This document shows positions 37,238-46,690 of a DNA stretch of 61,759 nt, one piece after another. The stretch lies in assembly GCA_947492955.1 (NCBI GenBank), contig CANLOV010000016.1:1-61759 (forward strand), written 5' to 3'. The notes under the pieces are model-generated. The model saw nothing but the letters and a program-made list of their open reading frames with translations, did not search any database and was not told the origin of the DNA. Positions within the stretch are counted from its first letter, which is position 1. Each line of letters opens with the position of its first letter. The stretch comes from an uncultured Cellulophaga sp. (GTDB lineage Bacteria > Bacteroidota > Bacteroidia > Flavobacteriales > Flavobacteriaceae). Made by a program: the position numbers and the translations under genes.

Positions 37238-37876
37238 TTCCATGTAACTAATTTCTAATTCTGTTAAACTGTTAACAGTATAATTTGCATTTTTTAATAC
37301 GTCTCCATCGCCCACACCTATAGAAATCATATCAGCTGCATTTGCTGCTTCTATACCAGCTATAGCATCTTCAAAAACAATACAACTGTGTGGTTTAACT
37401 TGCAAACGGTTTGCTGCAATTAAGAAAACTTCTGGGTCTGGTTTTGCTTTAGAAACATGGTTTCCATCTACAATAGCACTAAACTTATTGTAAAGCCCTA
37501 TCTTTTTTAAAATAAAAGGTGCATTTTTACTTGCAGACCCTAATGCATATTTTATATTATTCTTTTCTAGAAAACTTAATAAATCTAACACTCCTGGAAG
37601 AATTTCTTCCGCAGTCATATCATTAATAAGTGCTAAATAATTAGTGTTTTTCTCTACTAATATTTTTTCCTTTTCAGCATCAGAAATAATTACTTTTCCA
37701 ATTTCTAGTAATATTTCTAAAGATGCTTTTCTACTTACTCCTTTTAGCAATTCATTATGTTCTAAAGTAAATTCAAAACCAAACTTATCTGCTAATTTTT
37801 TCCATGCTAAATAATGGTATTTTGCTGTATCTACTATAACACCATCCAAATCGAAAATTACTCCTATTTCTCTCAT
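37184..37876 (-). CDS. pgmB: Beta-phosphoglucomutase
   Basis: A 230-residue HAD-superfamily enzyme converting beta-glucose 1-phosphate to glucose 6-phosphate. The nucleophile motif is IFDLDGVIVDT; ALGSASKNAPFIL and CIVFEDAIAGIEAA supply the other HAD motifs. I start at ATG 37876, 7 bases after the MFS stop, because it places the DLDGV motif at the expected N-terminal position; an in-frame ATG at 37909 would lie inside the MFS gene. The C-terminus NNHEARPRGIR is encoded by a repeat element and looks like a later addition. It works directly after the GH65 phosphorylase. Confidence 0.93.
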   Translation of the reverse strand: MREIGVIFDLDGVIVDTAKYHYLAWKKLADKFGFEFTLEHNELLKGVSRKASLEILLEIGKVIISDAEKEKILVEKNTNYLALINDMTAEEILPGVLDLLSFLEKNNIKYALGSASKNAPFILKKIGLYNKFSAIVDGNHVSKAKPDPEVFLIAANRLQVKPHSCIVFEDAIAGIEAANAADMISIGVGDGDVLKNANYTVNSLTELEISYMEKLLSEVNNHEARPRGIR

Positions 37877-37883
37877 CTTTTTT

Positions 37884-39260
37884 CTATTCTGGTTGATATG
37901 TAATTGCATTTTTGTCTTTAATTAAGAAATTACAAAGACCTGCAATAATTAAACTTAAGCCTGCTATTATCATAGCATTAATACTTTCATTACCCAAAAG
38001 CTTAGAAATGTAAATAATACCTCCTATTGCTGCTATTATTTGAGGAAAAACAATGAACATGTTAAAAATTCCCATCATAACTCCCATTTTTTGAGGGTTA
38101 ACAGAACTAGAAAGCATTGCATAAGGCATAGATAAAATACTACCCCAAGCAAAACCTATTAATGTAAAAGAAAAAACTAAATATTCTGGAGAAGGAATAA
38201 AATACATAGATATAAAACCTATACCACCAAGTATAAGAGAGAACATGTGTACAAACTTTCTATTAATTCTCCTCTTAGAAGTATAAAAAACCAATAGCAA
38301 AGCAAATACCATTGAAGATAAGCCATGGACACCTGTATATGAACCTACCTCATTTGATGATTTTTGATATGCCGTATTCGCAATATTATAAGCTTCTAAA
38401 GCTGCCGGATTTTCCATATCATAAGCACTTTCTATCGGAGCTGGGGTTTTAAACACATGCTCTGTAAGTGCCGGAGTAGAAAGTGTCCACATAGAAAAAA
38501 AAGCAAACCAGCTAAAAAACTGAACAAGACCAAGCTTCTTCATTATCAGTGGCATGCTACCTACATTTTCTATAATATCTGATACAAAACGATTTTTTTG
38601 TTTTTTCTCTTCCTTAAACTTTTCCATATCCTCTGGCGGATATTCTTTTGTAGTAAAAACAGTATATAGAATACTTGCTAAAAACACAAAAGCTCCTATA
38701 GCAAAAGCTACCTTTACAGACATAGGTAAAACTCCCGATGCTGCTGAGTCACTAGCTCCTAATTTAGACACTAACCATGGAAGACTACTAGAAACCCATG
38801 TTCCTATACCAATAATTAATGTTTGTAACACAAAACCATAAGAGCGCTGAGATTTTGGTAGTTTATCTGCAACCAAAGCTCTAAATGGTTCCATAGATAT
38901 ATTAATAGAAGCATCTAAAATCCATAAAAAACTTGCTGCAACCCATAGTGCGGGAGAATGTGGAACAAAAAATAAGGTTATAGAACTTAAAATTGCTCCT
39001 ACTAAAAAATAAGGTTTACGTCTTCCCCATCTAGGACTCCAAGTTCTATCGCTCATATAACCAATAATTGGTTGTACAATTAGACCTGTTAATGGCGCTG
39101 CAATAAAAAGAATAGGTATACTATCTATTTCTGCTCCTAATGTTTGAAAGATTCTGGACATAAACCCTCCCGTGAGAGCCATGCCAAATTGGATACCCAA
39201 AAACCCGAAACTCATGTTCCAGATATCCCAAAAACCTAATTCAGGCTTTTTCTTTATCAT
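37884..39260 (-). CDS. MFS sugar transporter (maltose/SLC45-like)
   Basis: A 458-residue inner-membrane protein with about twelve hydrophobic helices. LGFWDIWNMSFGFLGIQFGMAL at the N-terminus and SDRTWSPRWGRRKPYFLVGA after the second helix pair are typical of the glycoside-pentoside/sucrose-type (SLC45-like) MFS permeases that occur in Bacteroidota glucan loci. It would import maltose or short maltodextrins for the GH65 phosphorylase. First gene of the minus-strand enzyme operon, with a LacI-type operator-like site 48 bp upstream. Confidence 0.9.
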   Translation of the reverse strand: MIKKKPELGFWDIWNMSFGFLGIQFGMALTGGFMSRIFQTLGAEIDSIPILFIAAPLTGLIVQPIIGYMSDRTWSPRWGRRKPYFLVGAILSSITLFFVPHSPALWVAASFLWILDASINISMEPFRALVADKLPKSQRSYGFVLQTLIIGIGTWVSSSLPWLVSKLGASDSAASGVLPMSVKVAFAIGAFVFLASILYTVFTTKEYPPEDMEKFKEEKKQKNRFVSDIIENVGSMPLIMKKLGLVQFFSWFAFFSMWTLSTPALTEHVFKTPAPIESAYDMENPAALEAYNIANTAYQKSSNEVGSYTGVHGLSSMVFALLLVFYTSKRRINRKFVHMFSLILGGIGFISMYFIPSPEYLVFSFTLIGFAWGSILSMPYAMLSSSVNPQKMGVMMGIFNMFIVFPQIIAAIGGIIYISKLLGNESINAMIIAGLSLIIAGLCNFLIKDKNAITYQPE

Positions 39261-39307
39261 ATTCGTATTGTATTAATACTGTATGATAAGTGCTATGTAA
39301 GACTTAT

Positions 39308-39320
39308 CAAAACCGTTGTT
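39308..39320 (-). promoter_or_regulatory. Degenerate third operator before the MFS operon
   Basis: CAAAACCGTTGTT shares the core AAAACCGTT with the reverse complement of the susC-side operators (GAAAACCGTTTTC). It lies 48 bp upstream of the MFS start codon and, on the minus strand, runs into TTTTG, a possible -33 box. Confidence 0.5.
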
Positions 39321-39392
39321 ATTATTATTTTTGAGAAGTAAAATAACAAGTTTTGATGCCGCTAATATATGTTATTTTTTTTGTAAAAAAAA

Positions 39393-40415
39393 TTATATTG
39401 CCCTAGTAGACTCTCTTTCTATCAAAGAAGTTTTTATTATTTCGGTAGTATATACCTCTTCTTCTTTCTCTTCTTCTAACTTATTAATCAACAATTTAGC
39501 TGCCTCTTCTCCCATCTTATAACCATGTTGTTGTACTGTTGTAAGTCTTGGGTAAGAATGCTTAGACAACATCCCATCTGTAAAACCAATAAAAGAAATA
39601 TCTTCTGGTATTTTAATTTTCCTTTCTAAAGCTTCTCGCATAGCAGTAACTGCAAATACTTCATTTACAGCTAAAACACCATCAAAATCATAGTCATTAA
39701 AAAGCTTTTCTATTTCTCCTTGGCAATTTTCTATATTCTCTATTTTAATGATTAACTCATTATTTACCTGCATACCAGCATCACTTATAGCATTTTTATA
39801 ACCTAAAGTCCTTAAATTACCTACACTTACATAATCTACAGTTGTTAGTAATGCTATTTTTTTACACCCAGACCTTATTAAATGATTTGTAGCATTATAA
39901 GCTCCGTAAGCATCATCTACTATTACTTTATCACATTCAATTTCATCAACTATCCTATCAAACATTACCAAAGGCATTCCTTGATCTATAGCTTCTTTAA
40001 GATGATGAAAGTCTTTTTTCATTTGTGTTTCTTTCGCTAAAGAAATAATAAAGCCATCTATACTACTATTAGCCAATGTCTCCATATTAATTACTTCTTT
40101 ATCAAAAGACTCATTAGATAAACATACAATAACATTATAACCTAATTCATTCGCTACTGTTTCTATACCATAAATAACTGTTGTAAAGAAATGATGTACT
40201 ATTTCTGGTATAATAACCCCTATATTTCTTGTTTTTTTATTTTTTAAACTTACGGCTATACTATTAGGCTTATAATTTAGCATTTTAGCAAAAGCCTGAA
40301 TTTTTTGAGTAGTCTCTGGACCAATTTCTTTTCTATTTCTTAATGCTTTAGAGACAGTTGAAACTGATACGTTTAGCTCTCTAGCAATTTCCTTTATGGT
40401 TATCTTTTTCTTCAA
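39393..40415 (-). CDS. LacI-family transcriptional regulator of the glucan locus
   Basis: A 340-residue regulator: an N-terminal helix-turn-helix with hinge (TIKEIARELNVSVSTVSKALRNRKEIGPET, LNYKPNSIAVSLKN) and a periplasmic-binding-protein-like effector domain (NIGVIIPEIVHHFF to the end). The only fitting start is TTG at 40415; no ATG is available nearby. It sits between the two divergent glucan arms and would respond to maltose or a derivative. Inverted repeats of LacI-operator type flank it on both sides. Confidence 0.93.
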   Translation of the reverse strand: MKKKITIKEIARELNVSVSTVSKALRNRKEIGPETTQKIQAFAKMLNYKPNSIAVSLKNKKTRNIGVIIPEIVHHFFTTVIYGIETVANELGYNVIVCLSNESFDKEVINMETLANSSIDGFIISLAKETQMKKDFHHLKEAIDQGMPLVMFDRIVDEIECDKVIVDDAYGAYNATNHLIRSGCKKIALLTTVDYVSVGNLRTLGYKNAISDAGMQVNNELIIKIENIENCQGEIEKLFNDYDFDGVLAVNEVFAVTAMREALERKIKIPEDISFIGFTDGMLSKHSYPRLTTVQQHGYKMGEEAAKLLINKLEEEKEEEVYTTEIIKTSLIERESTRAI

Positions 40416-40588
40416 AATAATAAGGGTTAATTACCTACAATCTACTAAATTATTTTAGTAAGGAGTATAAACATACATAAAAAACAAATTTTAGCATTAT
40501 ATTATTAATAATTAAATAGATTAAATAATCTATTATTTTCATTTTTTAAGCTTCATTTTAATAAATTAATAAAAAAAGTTATTAACAC

Positions 40589-40601
40589 GAAAACGGTTTT
40601 C
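40589..40601 (+). promoter_or_regulatory. LacI-type operator 1 upstream of susC
   Basis: GAAAACGGTTTTC: 6-bp inverted arms GAAAAC/GTTTTC with one central base and a central CG step, as in LacI-family operators. An identical copy starts 22 bp further on, so the two face the same side of the helix about two turns apart. Confidence 0.75.
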
Positions 40602-40610
40602 TTGTGTTAC

Positions 40611-40623
40611 GAAAACGGTTTTC
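40611..40623 (+). promoter_or_regulatory. LacI-type operator 2 upstream of susC
   Basis: An exact second copy of GAAAACGGTTTTC, 111 bp before the susC start codon and adjacent to a LacI-family gene. Confidence 0.75.
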
Positions 40624-40733
40624 TTAGGTTTAACGGTAGTTTTGAGCGTTTTTTATAGTTGATTTTACATAAATTTAACATCGAGAAGTAAAATAATAAG
40701 AAACTAAAGACCAACTATTAAACTATTCGATTT

Positions 40734-43658
40734 ATGAAAAAAATGAAAATGAAACTACTACTAATTATGCTCTTAACCTATATTGGAATAAGTGCACAAA
40801 TTAAAGTTAGTGGAGTTGTTTATGAACAATCTAATAATTTACCCTTACCTGGAGTAAATGTAATTCTGAAAGGAACTACAAAAGGTACTACTAGTGATTT
40901 TGATGGTAAATATGAAATTACTGCTAATAAAGGAGATATCCTTGTTTTTTCTTACATAGGATTTCAAAATCAGGAAATTGTAGTTTCCACTGCTACTTTA
41001 GATATAAACTTAGTAGAATCTCCTAATAAATTAGACGAAGTTGTAATCATTGGTTATGGTACCACTACCGTAAAAGATGCAACAGGAGCTATTAGTAAAG
41101 TTACTTCCAAAGATTTTAATGGAGGTGCTATTGCTTCACCAGAACAATTAATTTCTGGTAAAACTGCTGGAGTAAATGTAATTCCTCCTAGTGGACAACC
41201 AGGACAAGGAGCTACCATAAGAATTAGAGGTGGAGCTTCATCATTAAATGGTAGTGGTGGATCTACATCCCCTTTAATTGTTGTAGATGGTGTTGCTATA
41301 GATCAAAATGGTCCAGCTTTAAATTCTGTTAACCCTAATGATATTGAAAGTTTTGTAATACTAAAAGATGCATCGGCAACAGCTATTTATGGTTCTAGAG
41401 CATCAGCAGGGGTTATTTTAATTACAACTAAATCAGGAAAATTAAATGCTCCTTTTAAAGTTGAAATATCGAGTCTTGTTTCTGTAGGAAAAACAGCAAA
41501 CAGAGCAGAAGTTTTATCTCCAGAACAATATAGAGCAGCTACCATTGCCAGTGGTAACGATACCGCAATTTCATTATTAGGTGATGCTAATACAAATTGG
41601 CAAGATCAAATATACCAACAAGCTTATGGCAGTGATAACAATATAACATTTTCCCAAGGATTTAAAAATTCTTCATATCGTGTTTCTATTGGTTATTTGG
41701 ATCAGTCCGGGGTATTAAAAACTTCCAATTTTAAAAGAAATACTGCTTCTATAAACTTTAAAAATTATCTATTTGACAGAAGTTTAAAAATAGATCTTAA
41801 CATAAGAGGATCACTATCCAAAGATCATTTTGCAAATGGTGGTGCTATTGGAAATGCGGTAACTTTTGATCCCACACAACCTATTTTTAGTGGTTCAGAA
41901 TTATATGGCGGTTACTGGGAGTGGCTACAATCTAATGGAGATCCATCTGGATTAGCTCCTAGAAACCCTCTAGGTCTTTTAAAGCAAAATAGCAATATTG
42001 CAGATACAAGAAGGGTTTTAGGAAATATTAAATTAGATTATTCTATCCCTTATCTAGAAGGATTAAAAGCCAACTTAAATCTAGGTTTTGATTATGCTGA
42101 TGTAGAAGGAGATACAGAAACTTTAGCTACTTCGGCAGGAGGTTTTAACACCGTAGGAAATATTGGTACATATACAAGTCTTAGAAGAAGTACTACCTCT
42201 GATTTCTATTTAAACTATGTAAAGGACTTTGAAAGTATAAAAAGTAATATAGACTTTACCTTAGGACATTCTTTTCAAAAATTCACAAGGTTTAATGACT
42301 CGTCTAATATAAATGGAAACGGCGTTGTTCCAAATGTAACTTCTGCACGTACGCATAATTCTCTTGTTTCTTATTTTGGGCGTTTAAATTATTCATATGA
42401 TAGTAAGTATTTACTAACTTTTACTTACAGGCGTGATGGATCTTCTAGATTCTCTCCAGAAAATCGTTGGGGTAACTTCTTATCTGGTGCGTTTGCTTGG
42501 AATATTTCTGAAGAAGCATTCTTAAAAGATTCTGAAACTATCTCTAGTTTAAAATTAAGATTAGGATACGGACAAACAGGACAGCAAGAAATAGGTTCTG
42601 ATTTTGGGTTTTTACCAGTATACCAAGATAGTGCTGATAATTTTAGCTATACATTGGGAGGACAACCTTTTAACACTATTCGTCCAAATGGATATGATGT
42701 AAACATTAAATGGGAAGAATCTACCACCTATAATTTAGGCTTAGATTTTGGGTTCATTAATAATAGAATTACAGGATCTCTTGAATACTTTTTTACAGAA
42801 ACAGAAGATATCCTAAATAATGTAAATCCTCCAGCAGGAGCAAACTTAACCAATACACTTTTTACTAATATTGGAGACTTAGAAAATAGTGGAATTGAAT
42901 TTTCTTTAGCATCAGATATTATCCAACAAAAGGATTTTAATTGGAATTTAGGTTTTAACATTTCTTATTACGAAAATAAGATTGTAAAATTAAGTACCGT
43001 AGACGATCCAGATTCTCAAGGGCAAGCTACTGGTACAATTGCCGGTGGTATTGGTAATACTGTACAAACTCAAAAAATTGGACTTCCACAAAACTCTTTT
43101 TTAGTGTACAAACAAGTATACGATACCGACGGAACTCCTTTAGATGGTGTATATGAAGACTTAAATGGTGATGGTGTTTTTACAACTGAAGATAAATACA
43201 TTTTTAACAATCCAAATGCTGACTATATAATTGGTATTTCTTCGACTATGAATTACAAAAAATTCGATTTAAATTTTACGCTTAGAGGTAGTATTGGAAA
43301 TTATGTGTATAATAATGTAGCTTCTGCTAATGGAAACCAATTTGGGTTACACTCTTTAGGTTCTAACAGAAATGTAGATACCTCTTTTCTAAATACCGAA
43401 TTTAATAATGTACAATTATGGTCTGATTATTATGTACAAGATGCTTCTTTCTTAAAAATGGACAACATAACATTAGGCTATAATTTTAATGACCTAATTG
43501 CTAATGATAATATTAACTTAAGAATGTATACTACAGTACAAAACGTTTTTACTATTACTAATTATGATGGTCTAGACCCTGAAGTAAATGGAGGAATTGA
43601 TAACAATTTATTTCCAAGACCAAGAACATTCTTATTAGGACTTAATATTAATTTTTAA
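40734..43658 (+). CDS. SusC-like TonB-dependent outer-membrane transporter
   Basis: A 974-residue outer-membrane protein. A signal peptide (LLTYIGISAQ) is followed by a carboxypeptidase-regulatory-like beta domain (about 24-100; VSGVVYEQSNNLPLPGVNV), the TonB-box/plug region (LDEVVIIGYGTTTVKDATGAIS to GVILITTKSG) and a long beta-barrel ending in RPRTFLLGLNINF with terminal Phe. It would import maltodextrins using TonB energy with the SusD lid encoded 9 bp downstream. First gene of the plus-strand glucan arm. Confidence 0.96.
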   Translation: MKKMKMKLLLIMLLTYIGISAQIKVSGVVYEQSNNLPLPGVNVILKGTTKGTTSDFDGKYEITANKGDILVFSYIGFQNQEIVVSTATLDINLVESPNKLDEVVIIGYGTTTVKDATGAISKVTSKDFNGGAIASPEQLISGKTAGVNVIPPSGQPGQGATIRIRGGASSLNGSGGSTSPLIVVDGVAIDQNGPALNSVNPNDIESFVILKDASATAIYGSRASAGVILITTKSGKLNAPFKVEISSLVSVGKTANRAEVLSPEQYRAATIASGNDTAISLLGDANTNWQDQIYQQAYGSDNNITFSQGFKNSSYRVSIGYLDQSGVLKTSNFKRNTASINFKNYLFDRSLKIDLNIRGSLSKDHFANGGAIGNAVTFDPTQPIFSGSELYGGYWEWLQSNGDPSGLAPRNPLGLLKQNSNIADTRRVLGNIKLDYSIPYLEGLKANLNLGFDYADVEGDTETLATSAGGFNTVGNIGTYTSLRRSTTSDFYLNYVKDFESIKSNIDFTLGHSFQKFTRFNDSSNINGNGVVPNVTSARTHNSLVSYFGRLNYSYDSKYLLTFTYRRDGSSRFSPENRWGNFLSGAFAWNISEEAFLKDSETISSLKLRLGYGQTGQQEIGSDFGFLPVYQDSADNFSYTLGGQPFNTIRPNGYDVNIKWEESTTYNLGLDFGFINNRITGSLEYFFTETEDILNNVNPPAGANLTNTLFTNIGDLENSGIEFSLASDIIQQKDFNWNLGFNISYYENKIVKLSTVDDPDSQGQATGTIAGGIGNTVQTQKIGLPQNSFLVYKQVYDTDGTPLDGVYEDLNGDGVFTTEDKYIFNNPNADYIIGISSTMNYKKFDLNFTLRGSIGNYVYNNVASANGNQFGLHSLGSNRNVDTSFLNTEFNNVQLWSDYYVQDASFLKMDNITLGYNFNDLIANDNINLRMYTTVQNVFTITNYDGLDPEVNGGIDNNLFPRPRTFLLGLNINF

Positions 43659-43667
43659 TTAAAAAAA

Positions 43668-45272
43668 ATGGAACTATTGAAAAACAAATTAAAATATGGT
43701 TTAAGCCTTATAACGGTAATACTTATACTATTTTCATGCGAAGATGAGTTAGATTTAGACCCAATAACACAAAGAACAGAAGCAGAAGTTTTTGCTAATC
43801 CTGATGCTTACAAACAATTTTTAGCAAAAATATATGGTGGTTTAGCTATAAATGGACAAGATGGTAATAATGTAGATATACAAGGAATAGATGGGAATTT
43901 CTCCAATTATTTAAGGTTATTATTTACAGTGCAAGAACTACCTACAGAAGAAGCCATTATGGCATGGAATGATGGTACTATACATAACATACACAATCAT
44001 GTTTGGACGCCTGTAAATGAATTTCTTGCAGGTTGGTATTATAGGATTTACTTTCAAGTTGGAATTGTCAATCAATTTTTAAGAGAAACTACTGAAGATA
44101 AATTAAATAGAAGAGGTGTAAGTGACGCTTTAAAAGCTGACATTGCAATTTTTAGAGATGAGGCTAGATTTATGAGAGCCTTAAGTTACTGGCACGGAAT
44201 AGACTCTTTTGGTAATATTCCTTTTGTAACAGAGAAAGATCCCGTTGGAATATTTTTTCCTGAGCAAGTATCTAGAAGTGAAATTTTTAATTATGTAGAA
44301 TCCGAATTATTAGCTATAGAAGGCTCTTTAATGGAGCCTCGCCAAAACGAAACAGGAAGAGTAGACAAAGCAGGTGCATGGATGTTATTAGCTAAACTTT
44401 ACCTAAATGCAGAAGTATATACTGGAACTTCTAAATATACAGAAGCTATGACTTATGTTAATAAAGTTATTTCTGCAGGTTATTCTTTAACTCCAAAATA
44501 TAATTATCAATTTTTAGCCGACAATGATGTTAATGGAGCACAAAATGAAGCTATTTTTTCTATCATTTTTGATGGCATTGATAATGTTTCTGAAGGAGGT
44601 ACTACTTATATATCTCATGCGGCTTCTCATAATGATTGGCCAGATATTATGACTAACCTTGGTGTAGACGATGGTTGGGCCGGTTTAAGATCTACAAGTA
44701 CTTTTGTTGCTAAGTTTAATGATATTACTGGAGCAACTGATTCAAGAGCTATGTTCGAAACTTTTGATCAAGTATTAGAAATTGATGACCCTTTTGATTT
44801 TAAACAAGGATATGGGGTTACTAAATATCGTAATCTAGATATAAACGGAAATATAGGTTCTGATCCTTCTGGACAATTTTCAGATATAGATTTTCCTTTA
44901 TTTCGTTTGGCTGATGCCTATTTAATGTACGCAGAAATTTTCCTTAGAGGAGGAGGTGGTGATATTGCTACAGCATTAAGTTATATAAATGATTTAAGAG
45001 AAAGAGCATATGGTAACACTTCTGGAAATATTTCAGTTGTAGATTTAGATTTAGACTTTATACTAGATGAAAGATCTAGAGAATTATATTGGGAATGCCA
45101 TAGAAGAACAGATTTAATTCGTTTTAAAGAATTTTCCGATAATGGAGTGTGGCCTTGGAAAGGTGGCATAGCTGCGGGTAAAACTACAGATAGCTTTAGA
45201 GATTTATACCCTATCCCTAATGCAGATATACTTGCCAACCCAAATATTAAAGACCAAAATCCTGGATATTAA
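43668..45272 (+). CDS. SusD/RagB-like glycan-binding lipoprotein
   Basis: A 534-residue surface lipoprotein. The signal ends ILILFSC with Cys24, followed by acidic EDELDLDP, in line with the surface-export signal of Bacteroidota lipoproteins. TPR-like helices carry the family pattern (FRDEARFMRALSYWHGIDSFGNIPFVTEKDP, KAGAWMLLAKLYLNAEVYTG), and the C-terminal third includes LFRLADAYLMYAEIFLRGG and ILDERSRELYWECHRRTDLIRF. It forms the lid of the SusC pore and binds maltodextrin. Confidence 0.96.
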   Translation: MELLKNKLKYGLSLITVILILFSCEDELDLDPITQRTEAEVFANPDAYKQFLAKIYGGLAINGQDGNNVDIQGIDGNFSNYLRLLFTVQELPTEEAIMAWNDGTIHNIHNHVWTPVNEFLAGWYYRIYFQVGIVNQFLRETTEDKLNRRGVSDALKADIAIFRDEARFMRALSYWHGIDSFGNIPFVTEKDPVGIFFPEQVSRSEIFNYVESELLAIEGSLMEPRQNETGRVDKAGAWMLLAKLYLNAEVYTGTSKYTEAMTYVNKVISAGYSLTPKYNYQFLADNDVNGAQNEAIFSIIFDGIDNVSEGGTTYISHAASHNDWPDIMTNLGVDDGWAGLRSTSTFVAKFNDITGATDSRAMFETFDQVLEIDDPFDFKQGYGVTKYRNLDINGNIGSDPSGQFSDIDFPLFRLADAYLMYAEIFLRGGGGDIATALSYINDLRERAYGNTSGNISVVDLDLDFILDERSRELYWECHRRTDLIRFKEFSDNGVWPWKGGIAAGKTTDSFRDLYPIPNADILANPNIKDQNPGY

Positions 45273-45287
45273 TTATAAAAAAATAGT

Positions 45288-46610
45288 ATGAAAAAAAATA
45301 TGTATAAAATAGTAGCAATACTCGCATTATCATTATTTCTTGGGTCTTGCGATGATAATGATTCATTAACAACACTAAGTCCTGATACGGATATAGTAGC
45401 TACATTATCTGCTAGTTCTGTTAGCTTATCTAATGATAGTGAAGGTACAGATGTTTTAACAGTTAATTTTTCTGAACCAGAATTCGGATTTAAAGTACCT
45501 ACTAGTTATAGAGTTGCTTTAGATATAGCTGGGGGAGATTTTAGTAATGCCGTTAACACTACCTCTGGAATAGCAAATTTTTCTAAAACTTTTGAAAATA
45601 ATGAGTTAAATGATTTATTATTGGATTTAGACGCAGAAATTGATGTAGAAACACAGTTAATTCTTAGAGTTGATGTTATTCTATCTCCAGATTCCTTTTT
45701 AAGTTCTGAACCTATTCCTTTTACAGCAACACCTTTTGCAAGTATTATAGATGTCTCTTCTATTTGGGGAATTGTTGGTGATGCTACTCCTAATGCATGG
45801 GATGGTCCAGATTTACCATTCTACAAAACAAATGAAGAAAATGTATTTGTTGCTTATGTTACATTGGTAGATGGTGCTATTAAGTTTAGAACAAACAATG
45901 CATGGGTTTTAAATTACGGAGATGCTACAGCTGATGGAGTCTTAGATCAAGATAATGATAACAACATAAATGTTTCTGCAGGGACATACAAAATAGACCT
46001 TAATATAAATAACCTCACTTATGCTATAACAGAGTTATCATGGGGGTTAGTAGGAGATGCTACTCCTAATGGATGGGATGGCCCAGATGTAAATTTAGAA
46101 TATGACCCATTTTCAAACCAATGGAGAAAATTAGTTTCGTTAACAGACGGTGGTCTTAAATTTAGGCAAAATAATGACTGGAGCGTTAATTACGGAGATT
46201 TAGAACCTAATAACATACTAGATACCCAAAATGATAATAACATTAATATCACTGCTGGCAACTATCTTGTTAGCGCCGATTTTGAAGCTCTAACATATTC
46301 GATTGTTGAAACAGATATTTGGGGTGTTGTTGGAGATGCTACTCCTAATGGATGGGACGGTCCAGACACAAAATTCTCTATTGATTTTAGCACAGAAAAT
46401 ATATGGATTTTAAAAGACATTGTTTTAACAGATGGTGCCATTAAATTTAGAACAAATGATGCTTGGGACTTAAATTATGGAGACTTAACTGCTGATGGTG
46501 TATTAGATCAAGATAATGATAATAACATAAATGTTACAGCTGGCACCTATGATATTATATTAGATTTTAATGACCTTAATGCTATAACATATGAGTTAAT
46601 AGCTAAATAA
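45288..46610 (+). CDS. SusE/SusF-like starch-binding lipoprotein with three tandem modules
   Basis: A 440-residue lipoprotein (LFLGSC, Cys21, then DDND, a surface-export type signal). An N-terminal SusE-type Ig-like domain (about 30-150) is followed by three repeats of about 92-93 residues starting near 159, 251 and 344. Each opens with WG(I/L/V)VGDATPN and includes GWDGPD or AWDGPD, a conserved (I/L)KFR, and a D-N-D-N-NIN segment. These match the carbohydrate-binding modules of SusE/SusF. Trp in WDGPD and in N(A/D)W is a plausible sugar-stacking residue. It would hold starch at the cell surface beside SusCD. Confidence 0.88.
   Translation: MKKNMYKIVAILALSLFLGSCDDNDSLTTLSPDTDIVATLSASSVSLSNDSEGTDVLTVNFSEPEFGFKVPTSYRVALDIAGGDFSNAVNTTSGIANFSKTFENNELNDLLLDLDAEIDVETQLILRVDVILSPDSFLSSEPIPFTATPFASIIDVSSIWGIVGDATPNAWDGPDLPFYKTNEENVFVAYVTLVDGAIKFRTNNAWVLNYGDATADGVLDQDNDNNINVSAGTYKIDLNINNLTYAITELSWGLVGDATPNGWDGPDVNLEYDPFSNQWRKLVSLTDGGLKFRQNNDWSVNYGDLEPNNILDTQNDNNINITAGNYLVSADFEALTYSIVETDIWGVVGDATPNGWDGPDTKFSIDFSTENIWILKDIVLTDGAIKFRTNDAWDLNYGDLTADGVLDQDNDNNINVTAGTYDIILDFNDLNAITYELIAK
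45774..46610 (+). repeat. Three binding-module repeats, period 276-279 bp
   Basis: The segment encoding VGDATPNxWDGPD recurs at 45774, 46050 and 46329. Copies one and three are the most similar (shared TTAAATTA, GATGGTGTATTAGATC-type stretches), while the middle copy has diverged, hinting at a 1-to-3 duplication or conversion. Confidence 0.8.
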
Positions 46611-46650
46611 TAATTAAAATATCTATGTAATAATATTTTTAATCACAAAA

Positions 46651-46677
46651 AAGAGGCTGTATTCTATATAGCCTCTT
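46651..46677 (+). terminator. Terminator after the SusE/F-like gene
   Basis: AAGAGGC and GCCTCTT pair, with additional inner pairs, followed by a run of T. It ends 13 bp before the amylase start codon, so it may attenuate rather than fully separate the amylase gene from susCDE. Confidence 0.8.
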
Positions 46678-46690
46678 TTTTTATAAAATT

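Larger units (their letters stand above)
40416..40733 (+). other. Divergent control region between the LacI gene and susC
   Basis: This 318-bp gap carries the two operators at 40589-40623. Downstream are possible promoter boxes: TATAGTTG at 40654-40661 (one mismatch to TAnnTTTG) and TAAATTTA at 40670-40677 (last base differs). Neither has an ideal -33 partner. If either is used, the operators lie upstream of the promoter rather than over it. I see no gene. Confidence 0.5.
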
